64,000 bases of DNA from Dyadobacter sediminis (GCF_005860765.1 NZ_VCEI01000011.1:1116001-1180000), one strand, 5' to 3'; counted from the first letter of the stretch, positions 9,042 to 17,778 are shown. Numbers and translations are program-made. Notes: generated by a model from the sequence alone, not told the origin.

Positions 9042-9385
9042 TTAGAAAATTTAGATTTTAAACTGTTTTGATTGTTGGTGACTTCATCCGGGTTCGTCCA
9101 GGATACGCCTTCTGCGGGTCGAGTTGGAAGTATCTCTTCCGGAACATTGACTTTTACTGCCAGAGAGGATTTGGGTACGATTTGCAACTGGCTTCTAAAG
9201 TGGTGCCTTATGTACTTGATATCCTGTTCTGCGACCAGGTCAAAGTCTAGGTCACGGTTGATCCGTTCCTGAATAAATTTCAGAGAGGTATCCATGAAGA
9301 GCCATGCTGAGTAAGCTTTAAAAAGAGCGAGTTTCCTCCTTCGATCTTTTCGCTCGTAAAGTTCTTTTACCGTTTTTTTGTCCAT
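9038..9385 (-). CDS. Small basic protein coupled to ParA
   Basis: 115 residues, no named family recognised. It has a strongly basic N-terminus (KTVKELYERKDRRRKLALF) and a helical first half, then a Pro/Asn-rich tail from about residue 80. Its TGA overlaps the ATG of the ParA-like gene. Its promoter region carries the TGCCAC repeat array. A small basic protein encoded directly before parA and next to iterons would fit a DNA-binding partition or copy-control partner, but no DNA-binding motif can be assigned with certainty. Confidence 0.65.
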   Translation of the reverse strand: MDKKTVKELYERKDRRRKLALFKAYSAWLFMDTSLKFIQERINRDLDFDLVAEQDIKYIRHHFRSQLQIVPKSSLAVKVNVPEEILPTRPAEGVSWTNPDEVTNNQNSLKSKFSK

Positions 9386-9414
9386 TTTTTTTATTTTTTG
9401 ATATGTATAATCGT

Positions 9415-9612
9415 TGCCACAGTGCCACGGAATGTTATCGCCTTAATAATGAACTATTTAAGTCCATTTTTGCGTGGCATTTGGGTGCCACGCTGTGCCA
9501 CGATGCCACAAATGCCACGCAATGCCACGGCAAATGCCACGTATTTTTTTTATATAATTGATTGATATATAGTTATTTAATATCCCTTATTATTAAGCGT
9601 GGCGACGTGGCA
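9415..9612. repeat. TGCCAC iteron array
   Basis: Eight copies of TGCCAC and two of its complement in a 200-bp non-coding gap. Plus-strand copies start at 9415, 9423, 9486, 9496, 9504, 9513, 9523 and 9535; complement copies GTGGCA are at 9474-9479 and 9607-9612. The central six are 8-12 bp apart, about one helical turn. GCGTGGCA (9472-9479) and TGCCACGC (9486-9493) form a perfect 8-bp inverted repeat with a 6-nt loop. AT-rich DNA follows (9541-9598). Spacing and the AT-rich flank resemble an iteron replication origin or a multi-site operator; the primase-helicase gene ends 6 bp away. Confidence 0.75.
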
Positions 9613-9617
9613 TTTTT

Positions 9618-12242
9618 TTAGCTGAATTCAAAATCGAATTTTTCTTTCAATAATCTACAATCGACTGAAAATGAATCTCTTGCAAAATCGATTTTTCCAG
9701 GTTCATTTTCTTTTACAAAACGTAGCTTTTTAAAGAATTCAGATTCCGGCTTATTGACGAGTTGTAAAAGCTCTTCTCTTAACACATGAATCGATGGTGG
9801 AGCGACTTCAAAACGGTTCAAACGTCGAAATTCAAATTCAAATTTTTGATAGATTCTGCGGAAGTTAACAGTCACTTCTGAACCATGAAGCCGGTAATGA
9901 ACATTTGACACCAGAGAACCCTTATCTAGGAGTTCTTGGACTACACCGAAGAATTCTTGTAAAGACGACTTGTCTTTTGAAATCGATTCGGAGGTTAATA
10001 TCGCCTTCTTCCCATGCTCCAAGAAAAAATTGAGTAAATCTGTTTCATCCGTCATCGTAATAAGACCCCGAGTCGCAAGAATATATGGAACAGATAAGAG
10101 TTGAGCTACATTATGCGTATATCTATGATTACTAATTTGATAGTTTACAAGTGTTTCTTCAAATGCAGACTTCAATTCATCGTATGTTCTTTTAAAATCC
10201 TTCTTTATAATATCCCGATAGGACCAAAGCTGTCTTAAAACTGAGGTAATCCCTTCCTGTTCCATCACCTGAAGTTTTTTGTAAGCGGCTTTTTGAAATT
10301 CAGAAGGGTTTCGATTGTTGTTGAAAATGAGAATCAAGCGGCTAAAAAACGGCTCATCTGATGGTAAGTCTGGTAGGAAATTTGAAGCAATCCCCACTGT
10401 GCATTTCGGAATCAAATCAATAGTGTCTATGTGATTTTCCGAAAATTGATTAAGCTTTGAATAAGCCTTGTTATCAAATGATGCTTGAAACAGCGGCGTC
10501 AATGGATGATTAGGATAGTAATCGTCCGCAAACTGAAAACCATTATACCGCTGTTCCATTTTAGCAACCACTGCTGCCTCAGTATTCTTACCTTTTAAGT
10601 TTACAGTCATCCCTTTTCCATCTGTACCAAATACGTAATTTAGATGGATAAAAGTGGTGCTCTTGCCCGACCCAGCCACACCTGTGATGAAAAGAATGGG
10701 TGAAAAGTTATTTGCTTTAATGCCTACGTCCCTGAATATGCTGAAGAGTAAGAAGGAGGCTGTTAGAAACCCTATATACTCTCCTTGGGCATTCGAAAAG
10801 AGTTCAAACCAATCGTTAAAGGTTACTTTATTTTCTGAATACTCAAATGCCGACGGGATTCCTTTTTGAAAGTTTGGAAGCTTAAAATATTGATCATCAT
10901 AATTGATAACACCATGTATATCTGGCCTGAGAATTTCCCCGGCTTTACTGATTGCAAGATTTGAAAAGAAATAGAGTTCGGAAGTGGGTTCCATACCGTA
11001 CCTCAAAACTGACTTGGCCATAGGGAAAGTTGTGCTATCAAACAGAAACTTTCTCAGTTTTTGTAACTGAAGTGGGTTTAATGAAAAGCTAAGTTTGTAT
11101 CCACCGAAAATCTTCTCTATTGCTCTCGCATCAAAAAGGTCGTCATGTGGAACAGTAATGTAGATATTATCTTCCTCAGGACGACGAATCTCTATTATCC
11201 AGGTAATTCGTTCCTTCTCATCTTTTGTTTGAAATTTGATAAAAACAAGAAAGTTTTCAGCTACTACAAATACACCCTTTCCGGATCTGATGGTAATTTC
11301 AAAGTTTTGAAGATCATAAGTAATTATACTGTCTTTAATATATAGCTCATTTCTAATTATTGGTTCGGCGCTTGATTCAATATTGCTCTTTTTAAGAATG
11401 GCTATTCCAGCATCCTTAGCAGCCTTAAAAAAATAAGCGGGAGATACGAATTTTCCATTTTTTAGGCAGTCGGAAAATTTCTGATCTGTGGTTTCAGCAT
11501 GGTATGATATACTTTTCGACGATACTTGATGGAAAATCTCCCTACCATCCTCCCCGAACGTCGCCAAGGCAAAACCAATTTTAAGCCAATTGTCATACCC
11601 TTCGGTTATATCTACAACGGAGGTGGTTATACGTTCGGCTACTAACCTAGCCCTTTCTAAATCAGACTTTTGATATTTTACAGTGTCTGAGCGTGTAGAA
11701 GACTTCACTGTATAAACCGCAGCAGATAGATTCAAATGTGCGTTTGGATCATAACTCACAAAACAGGCCCTTACTGCATCCTTCCCAGATTTGTCGGCCT
11801 CTATTCCAAAATGTTTTCTAAAATAACCAGCTAGCTGCTCCCAGGCTAGCTTGAAATCAGTTGTCGCAATTTTTGCGACAACTTTCAACCCATTACCTGA
11901 AGGACTTAGGAAGCAGAGAGTTACATACTTATCGTCGCATACTTCGCCTTTGATTTTTTCCAAGTCCGCGACATTATCAAAATCAAGACATATCAGTCCA
12001 GAGTACCTTTCAATGTTACTTGATGACCGTTTTTCTTTTATGACTACACCAAAAACGAAATAGTCAAGTTTCTTTTTAAGTTCATCAATTACAGACTTTT
12101 CTTTACTTTTACGTATCGCTTCAATTTGAGTTTTATAATCAGAAGATTGTACGATTCGAAAAGCCTCTTGTAAAGTAATATTTTTTGTAGGTACAATATT
12201 ACCTATCCCTCCTTGAAAGAAGGAGAATTCAGTTTTTTCCAT
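9618..12242 (-). CDS. VirE N-terminal domain primase-helicase-like protein
   Basis: Probable replication initiation protein of the element. 874 residues. Residues about 55-180 match the VirE_N / BT4734-like domain: CLDFDNV at about 85-91 and SPSGNGLKV at about 113-121 are its hallmarks. Residues about 195-275 look like a PriCT_2-type primase C-terminal helical domain (YDNWLKIGFAL). A helicase-like P-loop ATPase follows, with Walker A GVAGSGKST at 521-529 and a Walker B-like FADDYYP about 60 residues later. Such proteins are common in Bacteroidota mobile elements. The TGCCAC array lies just past its stop codon. Codon use is AT-rich like the rest of the element. The N-terminal ATG at 12242 is clear. 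Confidence 0.85.
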   Translation of the reverse strand: MEKTEFSFFQGGIGNIVPTKNITLQEAFRIVQSSDYKTQIEAIRKSKEKSVIDELKKKLDYFVFGVVIKEKRSSSNIERYSGLICLDFDNVADLEKIKGEVCDDKYVTLCFLSPSGNGLKVVAKIATTDFKLAWEQLAGYFRKHFGIEADKSGKDAVRACFVSYDPNAHLNLSAAVYTVKSSTRSDTVKYQKSDLERARLVAERITTSVVDITEGYDNWLKIGFALATFGEDGREIFHQVSSKSISYHAETTDQKFSDCLKNGKFVSPAYFFKAAKDAGIAILKKSNIESSAEPIIRNELYIKDSIITYDLQNFEITIRSGKGVFVVAENFLVFIKFQTKDEKERITWIIEIRRPEEDNIYITVPHDDLFDARAIEKIFGGYKLSFSLNPLQLQKLRKFLFDSTTFPMAKSVLRYGMEPTSELYFFSNLAISKAGEILRPDIHGVINYDDQYFKLPNFQKGIPSAFEYSENKVTFNDWFELFSNAQGEYIGFLTASFLLFSIFRDVGIKANNFSPILFITGVAGSGKSTTFIHLNYVFGTDGKGMTVNLKGKNTEAAVVAKMEQRYNGFQFADDYYPNHPLTPLFQASFDNKAYSKLNQFSENHIDTIDLIPKCTVGIASNFLPDLPSDEPFFSRLILIFNNNRNPSEFQKAAYKKLQVMEQEGITSVLRQLWSYRDIIKKDFKRTYDELKSAFEETLVNYQISNHRYTHNVAQLLSVPYILATRGLITMTDETDLLNFFLEHGKKAILTSESISKDKSSLQEFFGVVQELLDKGSLVSNVHYRLHGSEVTVNFRRIYQKFEFEFRRLNRFEVAPPSIHVLREELLQLVNKPESEFFKKLRFVKENEPGKIDFARDSFSVDCRLLKEKFDFEFS

Positions 12243-12286
12243 GCGTTAATTATTTGAATTACCCAGAGTAGCTTATAAAGTTTGCA

Positions 12287-12314
12287 AAGCGTAACCATGG
12301 CGGTGGTTACGCTT
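12287..12314. terminator. Hairpin overlapping the HTH gene stop
   Basis: A perfect 10-bp stem, AAGCGTAACC (12287-12296) and GGTTACGCTT (12305-12314), with an 8-nt loop. On the plus strand it is followed by a T-run; on the minus strand, the direction of the surrounding genes, the tract after the stem is only moderately T-rich. The HTH gene stop codon (12307-12309) lies inside the stem. It may act as a terminator or attenuator between the HTH gene and the primase gene. Confidence 0.5.
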
Positions 12315-12597
12315 TTTTTTGCCCCTGTTTCCTTCCGTAATCAAGTAATTCTGCCTTGGAATAAAGGTATCTACCGTTGAAGTTATAATGCGGTAGCCCT
12401 TTACGCTTACGCCACTCTATGATTGTGGCGACGGAAATTTGTAGGACTTTTGCTGCTTCCGCCTGCGGAATCAGCTCGTCGATTTCCTCGGGCGTTTTCT
12501 TTTCTTTAACGAGCAATAAGCTGTTAGCCTTTTGAAGGATAATTTCAACGGCTTTTTCTAGGTCTCCCTTTGCGTGGGAATAGAGTTGAACTGACAT
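12307..12597 (-). CDS. Helix-turn-helix excisionase-like protein
   Basis: Small DNA-binding protein of the HTH_17/excisionase type, 96 residues from the ATG at 12597. The C-terminal half carries the fold: QAEAAKVLQISVATIIEWRK is the winged helix-turn-helix, followed by the wing strand pair (LPHYNFNGRYLYSKAELLDY). Proteins of this type bind near att sites and steer excision, or act as regulators of element genes. The reading frame stays open further upstream to a TTG at 12648, but the ATG gives a more usual N-terminus. It lies between the unknown membrane protein gene and the primase-helicase gene. Confidence 0.82.
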   Translation of the reverse strand: MSVQLYSHAKGDLEKAVEIILQKANSLLLVKEKKTPEEIDELIPQAEAAKVLQISVATIIEWRKRKGLPHYNFNGRYLYSKAELLDYGRKQGQKKA

Positions 12598-12731
12598 GAT
12601 CTTTGACTGTTTTGAATGAATTTTAACTATTCTTGACGAATGGCACAAAGATTATAAAGATGTCATTTCGTATTTATCGAGGTCGATTTTTTTATATAAT
12701 TCTCTGATTAATAAATAGTTACAACCAATAT

Positions 12732-14219
12732 TTATTTTTTCGACTTTGATTTTCTGATATGTTCATATATCACATTCCCCGCCGTATTACAATCATTAAA
12801 CTCTTTCTTGAAAATTTTAACGATATCCGATGAAGACCAGCCTCTTTTAATTATTTGCGCCCCAAGGAACAGTTCTATTTTAGACCGCTTTTTCAGCATG
12901 AATGCCCTGTTCGAATAGCTTTTGTAAGAATTATTGTATCTTCTGTTTTCAAACCCAACAAAGCAGTTATTCACAAAAATTAATAGGTCGCCTATATTTT
13001 CTTCGGACAATCGGATTCTTTTTGTTTCTAAAAACTTGACAAGATCTGAGTGAATATCAATAGTTGTGCAACTATCATCAAGCTTAAATACGTCCCGCGT
13101 TTGCCTGCTAGGAAAATTTCTTCCTCTCTCATAAGACGTTTGGGTTAAGGCCTTTTTAATTTCTTCTGATACTGGATTTATAATTTCTTCTTTCAAGCTG
13201 GTCAAATCCTTACTTGTTGCCGCAGATTCAGAAATGCCACTAATTGTATTTGATAAATTTTTTAATTCAATATCAAACTGTTTATGCCATGAGTGGAACC
13301 CTTCCAAATCTCTCGATTCCGTTAAAAGATTCTTGACTACAGTCAAGTCTTCATCTATGTGTTTGTCATTTATTATTGAGTTGACCCTCAAATCAACCTG
13401 AGCAAGACCACTAAGCAGTTCCAGATGGTTACTTTCTTTCTCGGTTTGATCTGAAACCCATCTAAAATGCTCAAAAACGGATTTTGAGTCATAGTGAAGG
13501 CCTTGGATGTCATCAAAATCCAGGAACTGAGGAAGTGAGAGAACTGAAACAGCTTTTGATAGTTGGGATTCACTAAGCTGAAAAAAGGTCGAGAATGATT
13601 CGATGTCCCGGAGTATCTGAAATATGTTTTCCTTAAAATCTTTACAGAAAAGATCTGCTACCGAACGATTTGATTCGGAGAACCTAAGCTTCGAATCAAA
13701 TGTCTCAAAACTCATTAGAATAGCTACATCAGGCAAAAACCTTGTCGTTATCAGATTGTATAAGAAGGAATTTTTTATGCAAGTTGTATCTATTTTTCGA
13801 ACACCAGTTACCATTGCTGCATGAGTTTCCCTTCTCCTTGGGATGGAAAGTGTTCGATAATAGTGGACAGAGAAAGCATTTTGCTGAATGGAAAAATAGT
13901 CTTGATCAGCACCAATTATCATAAAAAGCTTGAAAACCACTACAAAACCGGAAATAAGTATTACCAATAGCAAAGAATTAATCCACCACGCACAATTTTC
14001 TGAATATGCGCAGTGAACAAAATAAGAAATGTACAGCGCAAAAAATCCGGAAATTCCAAAACGCGCTGAATTAATCGAAGGAAAAAAAAGATTCTGAACA
14101 CAAAATTCTATCTGTCTCTTAAAGATCCGGTTTGTCAGGACAATCCCTCCCCAGATGATAGCCAATACGAAAAGTGAGAGTAAAAAAAATATTCGTAAGT
14201 CAAAAACTACTTGTTCCAT
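12732..14219 (-). CDS. Membrane protein of unknown function overlapping integrase
   Basis: 495 residues, no family recognised. The N-terminal region has membrane segments at about 9-30, 52-70 and 80-103 (rich in Leu, Ile, Val and Phe). The remaining 390 residues are soluble, probably cytoplasmic, with long helical stretches between about 190 and 360 and a basic C-terminal part ending in KSKSKK. The ATG lies inside the last codons of the integrase gene (13-bp overlap), so it is translated from the same transcript. Large membrane-anchored proteins in this position could serve in entry exclusion, transfer or defence; the sequence does not decide. Confidence 0.72.
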   Translation of the reverse strand: MEQVVFDLRIFFLLSLFVLAIIWGGIVLTNRIFKRQIEFCVQNLFFPSINSARFGISGFFALYISYFVHCAYSENCAWWINSLLLVILISGFVVVFKLFMIIGADQDYFSIQQNAFSVHYYRTLSIPRRRETHAAMVTGVRKIDTTCIKNSFLYNLITTRFLPDVAILMSFETFDSKLRFSESNRSVADLFCKDFKENIFQILRDIESFSTFFQLSESQLSKAVSVLSLPQFLDFDDIQGLHYDSKSVFEHFRWVSDQTEKESNHLELLSGLAQVDLRVNSIINDKHIDEDLTVVKNLLTESRDLEGFHSWHKQFDIELKNLSNTISGISESAATSKDLTSLKEEIINPVSEEIKKALTQTSYERGRNFPSRQTRDVFKLDDSCTTIDIHSDLVKFLETKRIRLSEENIGDLLIFVNNCFVGFENRRYNNSYKSYSNRAFMLKKRSKIELFLGAQIIKRGWSSSDIVKIFKKEFNDCNTAGNVIYEHIRKSKSKK

Positions 14220-15433
14220 GCGTTATCCATTTGAGAGTCCGTAAAAGCTTCTGTTACTTTCATATATTTATCCAAAACTGCGTCTTTCTTGATATTGGCA
14301 ATTTTCTTGATTGCCTTTGGCTCCATGCCTAGAAGCAAGGAATTCGTAATGAACGTTTTTCGGGCAGTATGGCTAGTAATGAACTTGCACTTTGGCTGAG
14401 TAAGCGATTTTTTTTCTACTCCAACAAACCAATGTGCTGTAAATTGTTGAGTTATACCTGCTAACTCACAACACTCTTTAATATAGTCATTGAATTTCTG
14501 GGAAGAAATTGTTGGCAGGGGCTCATACACTGTATTTTTATACTTTTCTAGAATGGCCTTTGCATATTTGTTCAACTTTATGGCGTGATTTTGAGTTTTC
14601 GTTTTCTGAATGGATATAACAATGTGCTGATCACTGATATTTGCTAAATGTAACTTGGACAAATCCGAAAATCTCAGCCCGGTAAAGCAACCCATGCAAT
14701 AAAAATCACGAACGTGGGCGAGCCTGTTATTCTCAAACTCGTGATTATATAAGCGCATTAGCTCCTCGAAAGTGAGATAAACAATGTCCACGTCATGCTC
14801 TGAGGCTCTAAAATTCTCAAAGTCCCGATTTTGACTATATCCTTTTTTGATACTCCAACGCAGCATGCTTTTCATTACCGCAACTATCTTTGCGAAATAA
14901 TTATTCTTGACTTTTCTGTCGTTGATAGCATATCTTGACAGCTCTGTAAAAAACACCTCATTGATGGATTCAAACAAAAGTTTCGAACCCAAATCCACTT
15001 CAAACTGCTTCAAGAAGTTCATTGCTGACGTTTGAGCTTTAATTGTGTTGTAGGTTTTGGTTAGCTTGCCAGATTTGATAAATTCCTCGAAGCATTCAAA
15101 GAAATCAAAGGTGGCTACTTTGAGTTCCACCTCACTGTCAAACTTACTGAGGAAAAGTTCTTTTGAAAAAGGAAGCTTATTTGCTTGAAAAAAGAGAAAA
15201 ATATCACTTATCTTCTCCTCCACTGTTTGCAATTTCTTATTGATATCAATGTAATTGTTTTTCGGCTCTCGTTTTAGATTCGGTTTGACCCTGGAACCAT
15301 CCCAGTATTTTTCTAACACAGACACTCCTACGTTCCGCCGGATCCGAACACCTTCTGCCCGTAAAACAAACTGGACTGGGATTAATCTATTTGAATTAGC
15401 TTTCTCTTTTCTCAACTCAAAACTTACCTTCAT
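14207..15433 (-). CDS. int: Tyrosine site-specific recombinase (integrase)
   Basis: Catalyses integration and excision of the element. 408 residues, usual for Bacteroidota element integrases. The N-terminal arm-binding region (about 1-60) is followed by a SAM-like core-binding domain (about 105-205) and the catalytic domain. Catalytic residues visible: Arg254 in TGLRFSDL, HTAR with His355 and Arg358, and nucleophile Tyr390 in LDKYMKVTE. It is transcribed away from the presumed attachment site, which lies about 170 bp upstream of its start. It overlaps the downstream membrane-protein gene by 13 bp. Confidence 0.93.
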   Translation of the reverse strand: MKVSFELRKEKANSNRLIPVQFVLRAEGVRIRRNVGVSVLEKYWDGSRVKPNLKREPKNNYIDINKKLQTVEEKISDIFLFFQANKLPFSKELFLSKFDSEVELKVATFDFFECFEEFIKSGKLTKTYNTIKAQTSAMNFLKQFEVDLGSKLLFESINEVFFTELSRYAINDRKVKNNYFAKIVAVMKSMLRWSIKKGYSQNRDFENFRASEHDVDIVYLTFEELMRLYNHEFENNRLAHVRDFYCMGCFTGLRFSDLSKLHLANISDQHIVISIQKTKTQNHAIKLNKYAKAILEKYKNTVYEPLPTISSQKFNDYIKECCELAGITQQFTAHWFVGVEKKSLTQPKCKFITSHTARKTFITNSLLLGMEPKAIKKIANIKKDAVLDKYMKVTEAFTDSQMDNAWNK

Positions 15434-15600
15434 TTCAATTAAAGCTATTTAAATACCGTTAAAGGGTGGTCAAAAGGGTGGCTAAATGTAAATCAAAACT
15501 AGTTCAAAACATTAACACAACCACTCCATAAATCCTTGCCACAATCAAATATACTGATATATAGGCGATTAAAAATAGTTAAAGATCATTAAGAAAGTAT

Positions 15601-15623
15601 GGTACTCCGGCTCCGGGTACACA
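15601..15623 (+). other. Putative attachment site (attR), tRNA-like 3' end
   Basis: CTCCGGCTCCGGGTACA around 15606-15622 reads like the T-arm and acceptor 3' end of a tRNA gene on the plus strand, and a strong terminator follows at once, as after a real tRNA gene. The sequence upstream (AT-rich, no cloverleaf) does not complete a tRNA. This is what remains at one end when a tyrosine integrase inserts into the 3' end of a tRNA gene. The tRNA identity cannot be read from the fragment, and the matching copy is outside the window. Confidence 0.5.
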
Positions 15624-15660
15624 AACACCTGACAATCGCTTGATTGTCAGGTGTTTTAAT
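15624..15660 (+). terminator. Rho-independent terminator after tRNA-like fragment
   Basis: A perfect 14-bp stem, AACACCTGACAATC (15624-15637) and GATTGTCAGGTGTT (15642-15655), with the 4-nt loop GCTT and a following T-rich stretch. It belongs to the truncated tRNA-like gene on the plus strand. Confidence 0.85.
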
Positions 15661-15754
15661 TTGTAAGGGTGGCTAATAAATTTATTATCAAATACAGAGA
15701 CCACTATCGCCATAAAAAAAACAAGCTTAATCTCATATGTTAATATACTAGTTC

Positions 15755-15915
15755 TTAATTAATTTTGTAATTTCTATCTTGAAGAGTTAAAATTTCAAGT
15801 TCTACATTCTGATAGACGTATTCGAAGTATTCATTATCAAGCATTTTATTAGCTATAACTTGAGCAGATGGATAAATTGTACAGTTAGCTTCCTTGCAGT
15901 CGCAATTATAAAATC
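15755..15915 (-). pseudogene. Short coding remnant, unknown
   Basis: The minus strand is open for about 50 codons ending at 15755 with a protein-like composition (ANKMLDNEYFEYVYQ, then VELEILTLQDRNYKIN). There is no credible start except an internal ATG at 15844, and a stop lies just upstream of the open part. Probably the tail of a destroyed gene next to the element junction. Family unknown. Confidence 0.3.
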
Positions 15916-16047
15916 AGAATCATTAAGTTTATTTGGTCACACAAGATTCAAAATCCTCTCTTGATTTAAAATGGCGTCCTCATTTCCTATTCTATAATGA
16001 AGTACTCCCTACTTTTCGGGTCATAAATTGATCATTCGTAATTAAAT

Positions 16048-16245
16048 TCAAGCTGCATTCAGGTAAAGATTTACTGGTTTCTTACGGCCAATACCTAGAT
16101 GCATTCTGGAATTATACCGTTTGCTAAAACGATTGATTCCTTGATAAAGGTCAAGACCGTTTTTCTCAGGATTCAGATAGATGTATTTCTGTCGCCCGGC
16201 GCCCCGGTTGATCGTCCGAAACCAGCGCTCAATTCCATTGCGGCA
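16048..16245 (-). pseudogene. IS3-family transposase remnant (OrfB C-terminus)
   Basis: The minus strand reads IERWFRTI, then KYIYLNPEKNGLDLYQGINRF, ending in LGIGRKKPVNLYLNAA and a stop at 16048. This matches the end of the IS3-family DDE integrase core, where IERFWRTxKYExVYL is followed by a YN-rich segment and TPxE. The rest of the transposase and the inverted repeats are missing, and upstream the frame breaks near 16245. A dead fragment. Confidence 0.6.
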
Positions 16246-16310
16246 ATAAACGCATGATCTGTTGATCTTCCCTGGTCATCCCGCGCAACGTCCTCATACT
16301 AATTCTAATT

Positions 16311-16410
16311 TTAAGATCGTTCATTTGCTTTGACTGCATTTAACACACTCATTTTAACTTTCCCATCTTTTAATTTCCGCTGATAAATTGGCGGTATCGA
16401 AGAATGAAAA
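16311..16410 (-). pseudogene. Possible IS110-type transposase remnant
   Basis: The minus strand carries a short frame reading IPPIYQRKLKDGKVKMSVLN, then AVKANERS and a stop at 16311. The pattern YxRKxxxGKxKMxVLNxVR is characteristic of the C-terminal domain of some IS110-family transposases (Transposase_20). Only about 33 codons survive, so the assignment is weak. It lies next to the IS3 remnant, in the same orientation. Confidence 0.35.
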
Positions 16411-16699
16411 GTCCTGCTTTATATAATTGATTGTTCTCTACACCAATCTTCTACAAAAAGAAGAAATGTAATTCAGGCGTTAACTCGCTATTGTCGGCGC
16501 GAAAATGTGGAATCGGAAGGCAAGCTCTGCAGGATTTAAGGCGTTCTTAGCTTTGTCGCGCAGATTCAGTTTTAACATGTTCTTCATCCAGACAACACGT
16601 TACATGTAGTATTCCAGACAGCCAAAAGTTTGGCTGCTACTCTACTATTTCAAGAGGTATGCATTAATAAAGTGTTTTCTAATCCTATCTACTAAGCTA

Positions 16700-16927
16700 C
16701 TACCTAAAATAAAGCCAGATCCACATCACACCACTCAAAAAAGCCAGGCTACCTGTAAGACGGTGGTTTGTCTCCGGTCTGGGCACCTCCCTCATTGGCC
16801 TCTTTTCGCGATACACAATCCAGGCCTGGCTCAAATATGGCCATAAATGTGCCGATACCAAGAAACAATAGATCATTGCGATTAAGCCATACCATGTTTT
16901 ATCACTCCACATAGGCTTTGTTTTCAT
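16700..16927 (-). CDS. Small hypothetical membrane protein, 75 residues
   Basis: Two hydrophobic segments (about 13-31 and 58-74) are joined by a basic, proline-containing loop (YREKRPMREVPRPETNHR). Both ends would lie on the same side of the membrane. No family recognised. The clean ATG and the membrane-protein pattern support a real gene, but it stands alone in a decayed region, so it could also be a leftover. Confidence 0.45.
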   Translation of the reverse strand: MKTKPMWSDKTWYGLIAMIYCFLVSAHLWPYLSQAWIVYREKRPMREVPRPETNHRLTGSLAFLSGVMWIWLYFR

Positions 16928-17305
16928 TCATATGTTTCCCCTAAGTTAAGCATTTTGTTTCTTTGTTTCGTCACTAAATATAAAATTCGTCATTCGCACG
17001 GGATGGCAGTTTTCACGGCAAAACTCGTACCTAATCAAAGAATTGCTGGTACATATCCAATGATTGAGTCATTAAACTTGAAATCCTAATGGGTTCACAA
17101 AGATGAAACGGCTTTTAAATCTTATCTACCGGGGTTAAACGCTTTGGAAATCATGATGAGAACATATTCTTCATGATGGTGCCAGGGGGTCACAAAAGCG
17201 TAGTATTTACGAACATACTTGATGGATACTTGCTAATATTAACGGGTAGGTATCTTGTCAGGTGCTTTTACCCAAATGCAAAGCGTTTAAAAGCATGAAT
17301 CAAAG

Positions 17306-17446
17306 ATGCTCAAACTAATGATTTCTCACAACGCAAGTAGCGGTAATATCAACTTATCAACTGGCATTAACCGGCTTGTATATCCAGTCATCGTGGCACT
17401 TGCGTTGATTTTCTTCATCATATTACAAAGAATGATCCCATCATGA
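17306..17446 (+). CDS. Possible 46-residue single-span membrane peptide
   Basis: An ATG-started frame on the plus strand encodes a short polar N-terminus (SHNASSGNINLSTGINR) followed by one strongly hydrophobic helix (VYPVIVALALIFFIILQ) and RMIPS. It has a membrane-peptide pattern that random frames rarely show, but no family or context supports it. It may instead be the tail of a lost transporter gene. Confidence 0.25.
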   Translation: MLKLMISHNASSGNINLSTGINRLVYPVIVALALIFFIILQRMIPS

Positions 17447-17778
17447 ATACTGCTAATATTTGCATGTTTTTGAAACATTCGAATAAATAATATCAAAATT
17501 AAGCCATAAGTTATCAATTACGGCAACTTTTATAGCATTATTTCTCCTTAAAATTGCAATGTATTACTATATCGGATAAGGTTACGTCAGCTAAGCTGCG
17601 TATATGCAGTTACGGTAGGCACTTTGTCTTGTGTCTCGCCTGATGCGGCAGAATATGTGCCTCTTCAGAAAAGTACAGGCATGCTGTTAAATTAATTGCG
17701 TCATATGATAAAAACACTTTCTCAAATGTAAAGCCAGATGTATTCATTCATTCACAGTTAACTAAAACGATTGTTATT

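Larger units (their letters stand above)
1..15623. mobile_element. Integrative mobilizable element (right part)
   Basis: Genes from the integrase (14.2-15.4 kb) leftward form a typical mobilizable element: integrase, HTH/excisionase-like protein, primase-helicase with iterons, ParA, oriT-like region, MobC-like protein and MOBP relaxase, all on the minus strand. The cargo is small unknown genes, a Fic protein and a type III RM system. The right boundary is placed at a tRNA-like 3' end plus terminator near 15.6 kb. The left end was not found and is assumed to lie before position 1, so cargo membership of the Fic and RM genes is an inference from continuity. No VirB/Tra secretion genes are seen, so transfer would depend on a helper element. 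Confidence 0.7.
15661..17778. other. Gene-poor scar between mobile element and susC
   Basis: About 2.1 kb with no full-length gene. It holds transposase remnants (16.0-16.4 kb), one plausible small membrane protein (16.7-16.9 kb) and one very small ORF (17.3-17.4 kb). Between 16411 and 16699 and between 16930 and 17300 no coding or structured signal was found. The last 330 bp before susC should contain its promoter, but no element can be pinned down with confidence. Confidence 0.6.

Noticed and set aside
1..15623. Type IV secretion or coupling-protein genes
   Set aside because: None seen, so the element is called mobilizable rather than conjugative.
17326..17517. Minus-strand 63-residue frame
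   Set aside because: Unclear composition, no homology seen; it overlaps a better plus-strand candidate.
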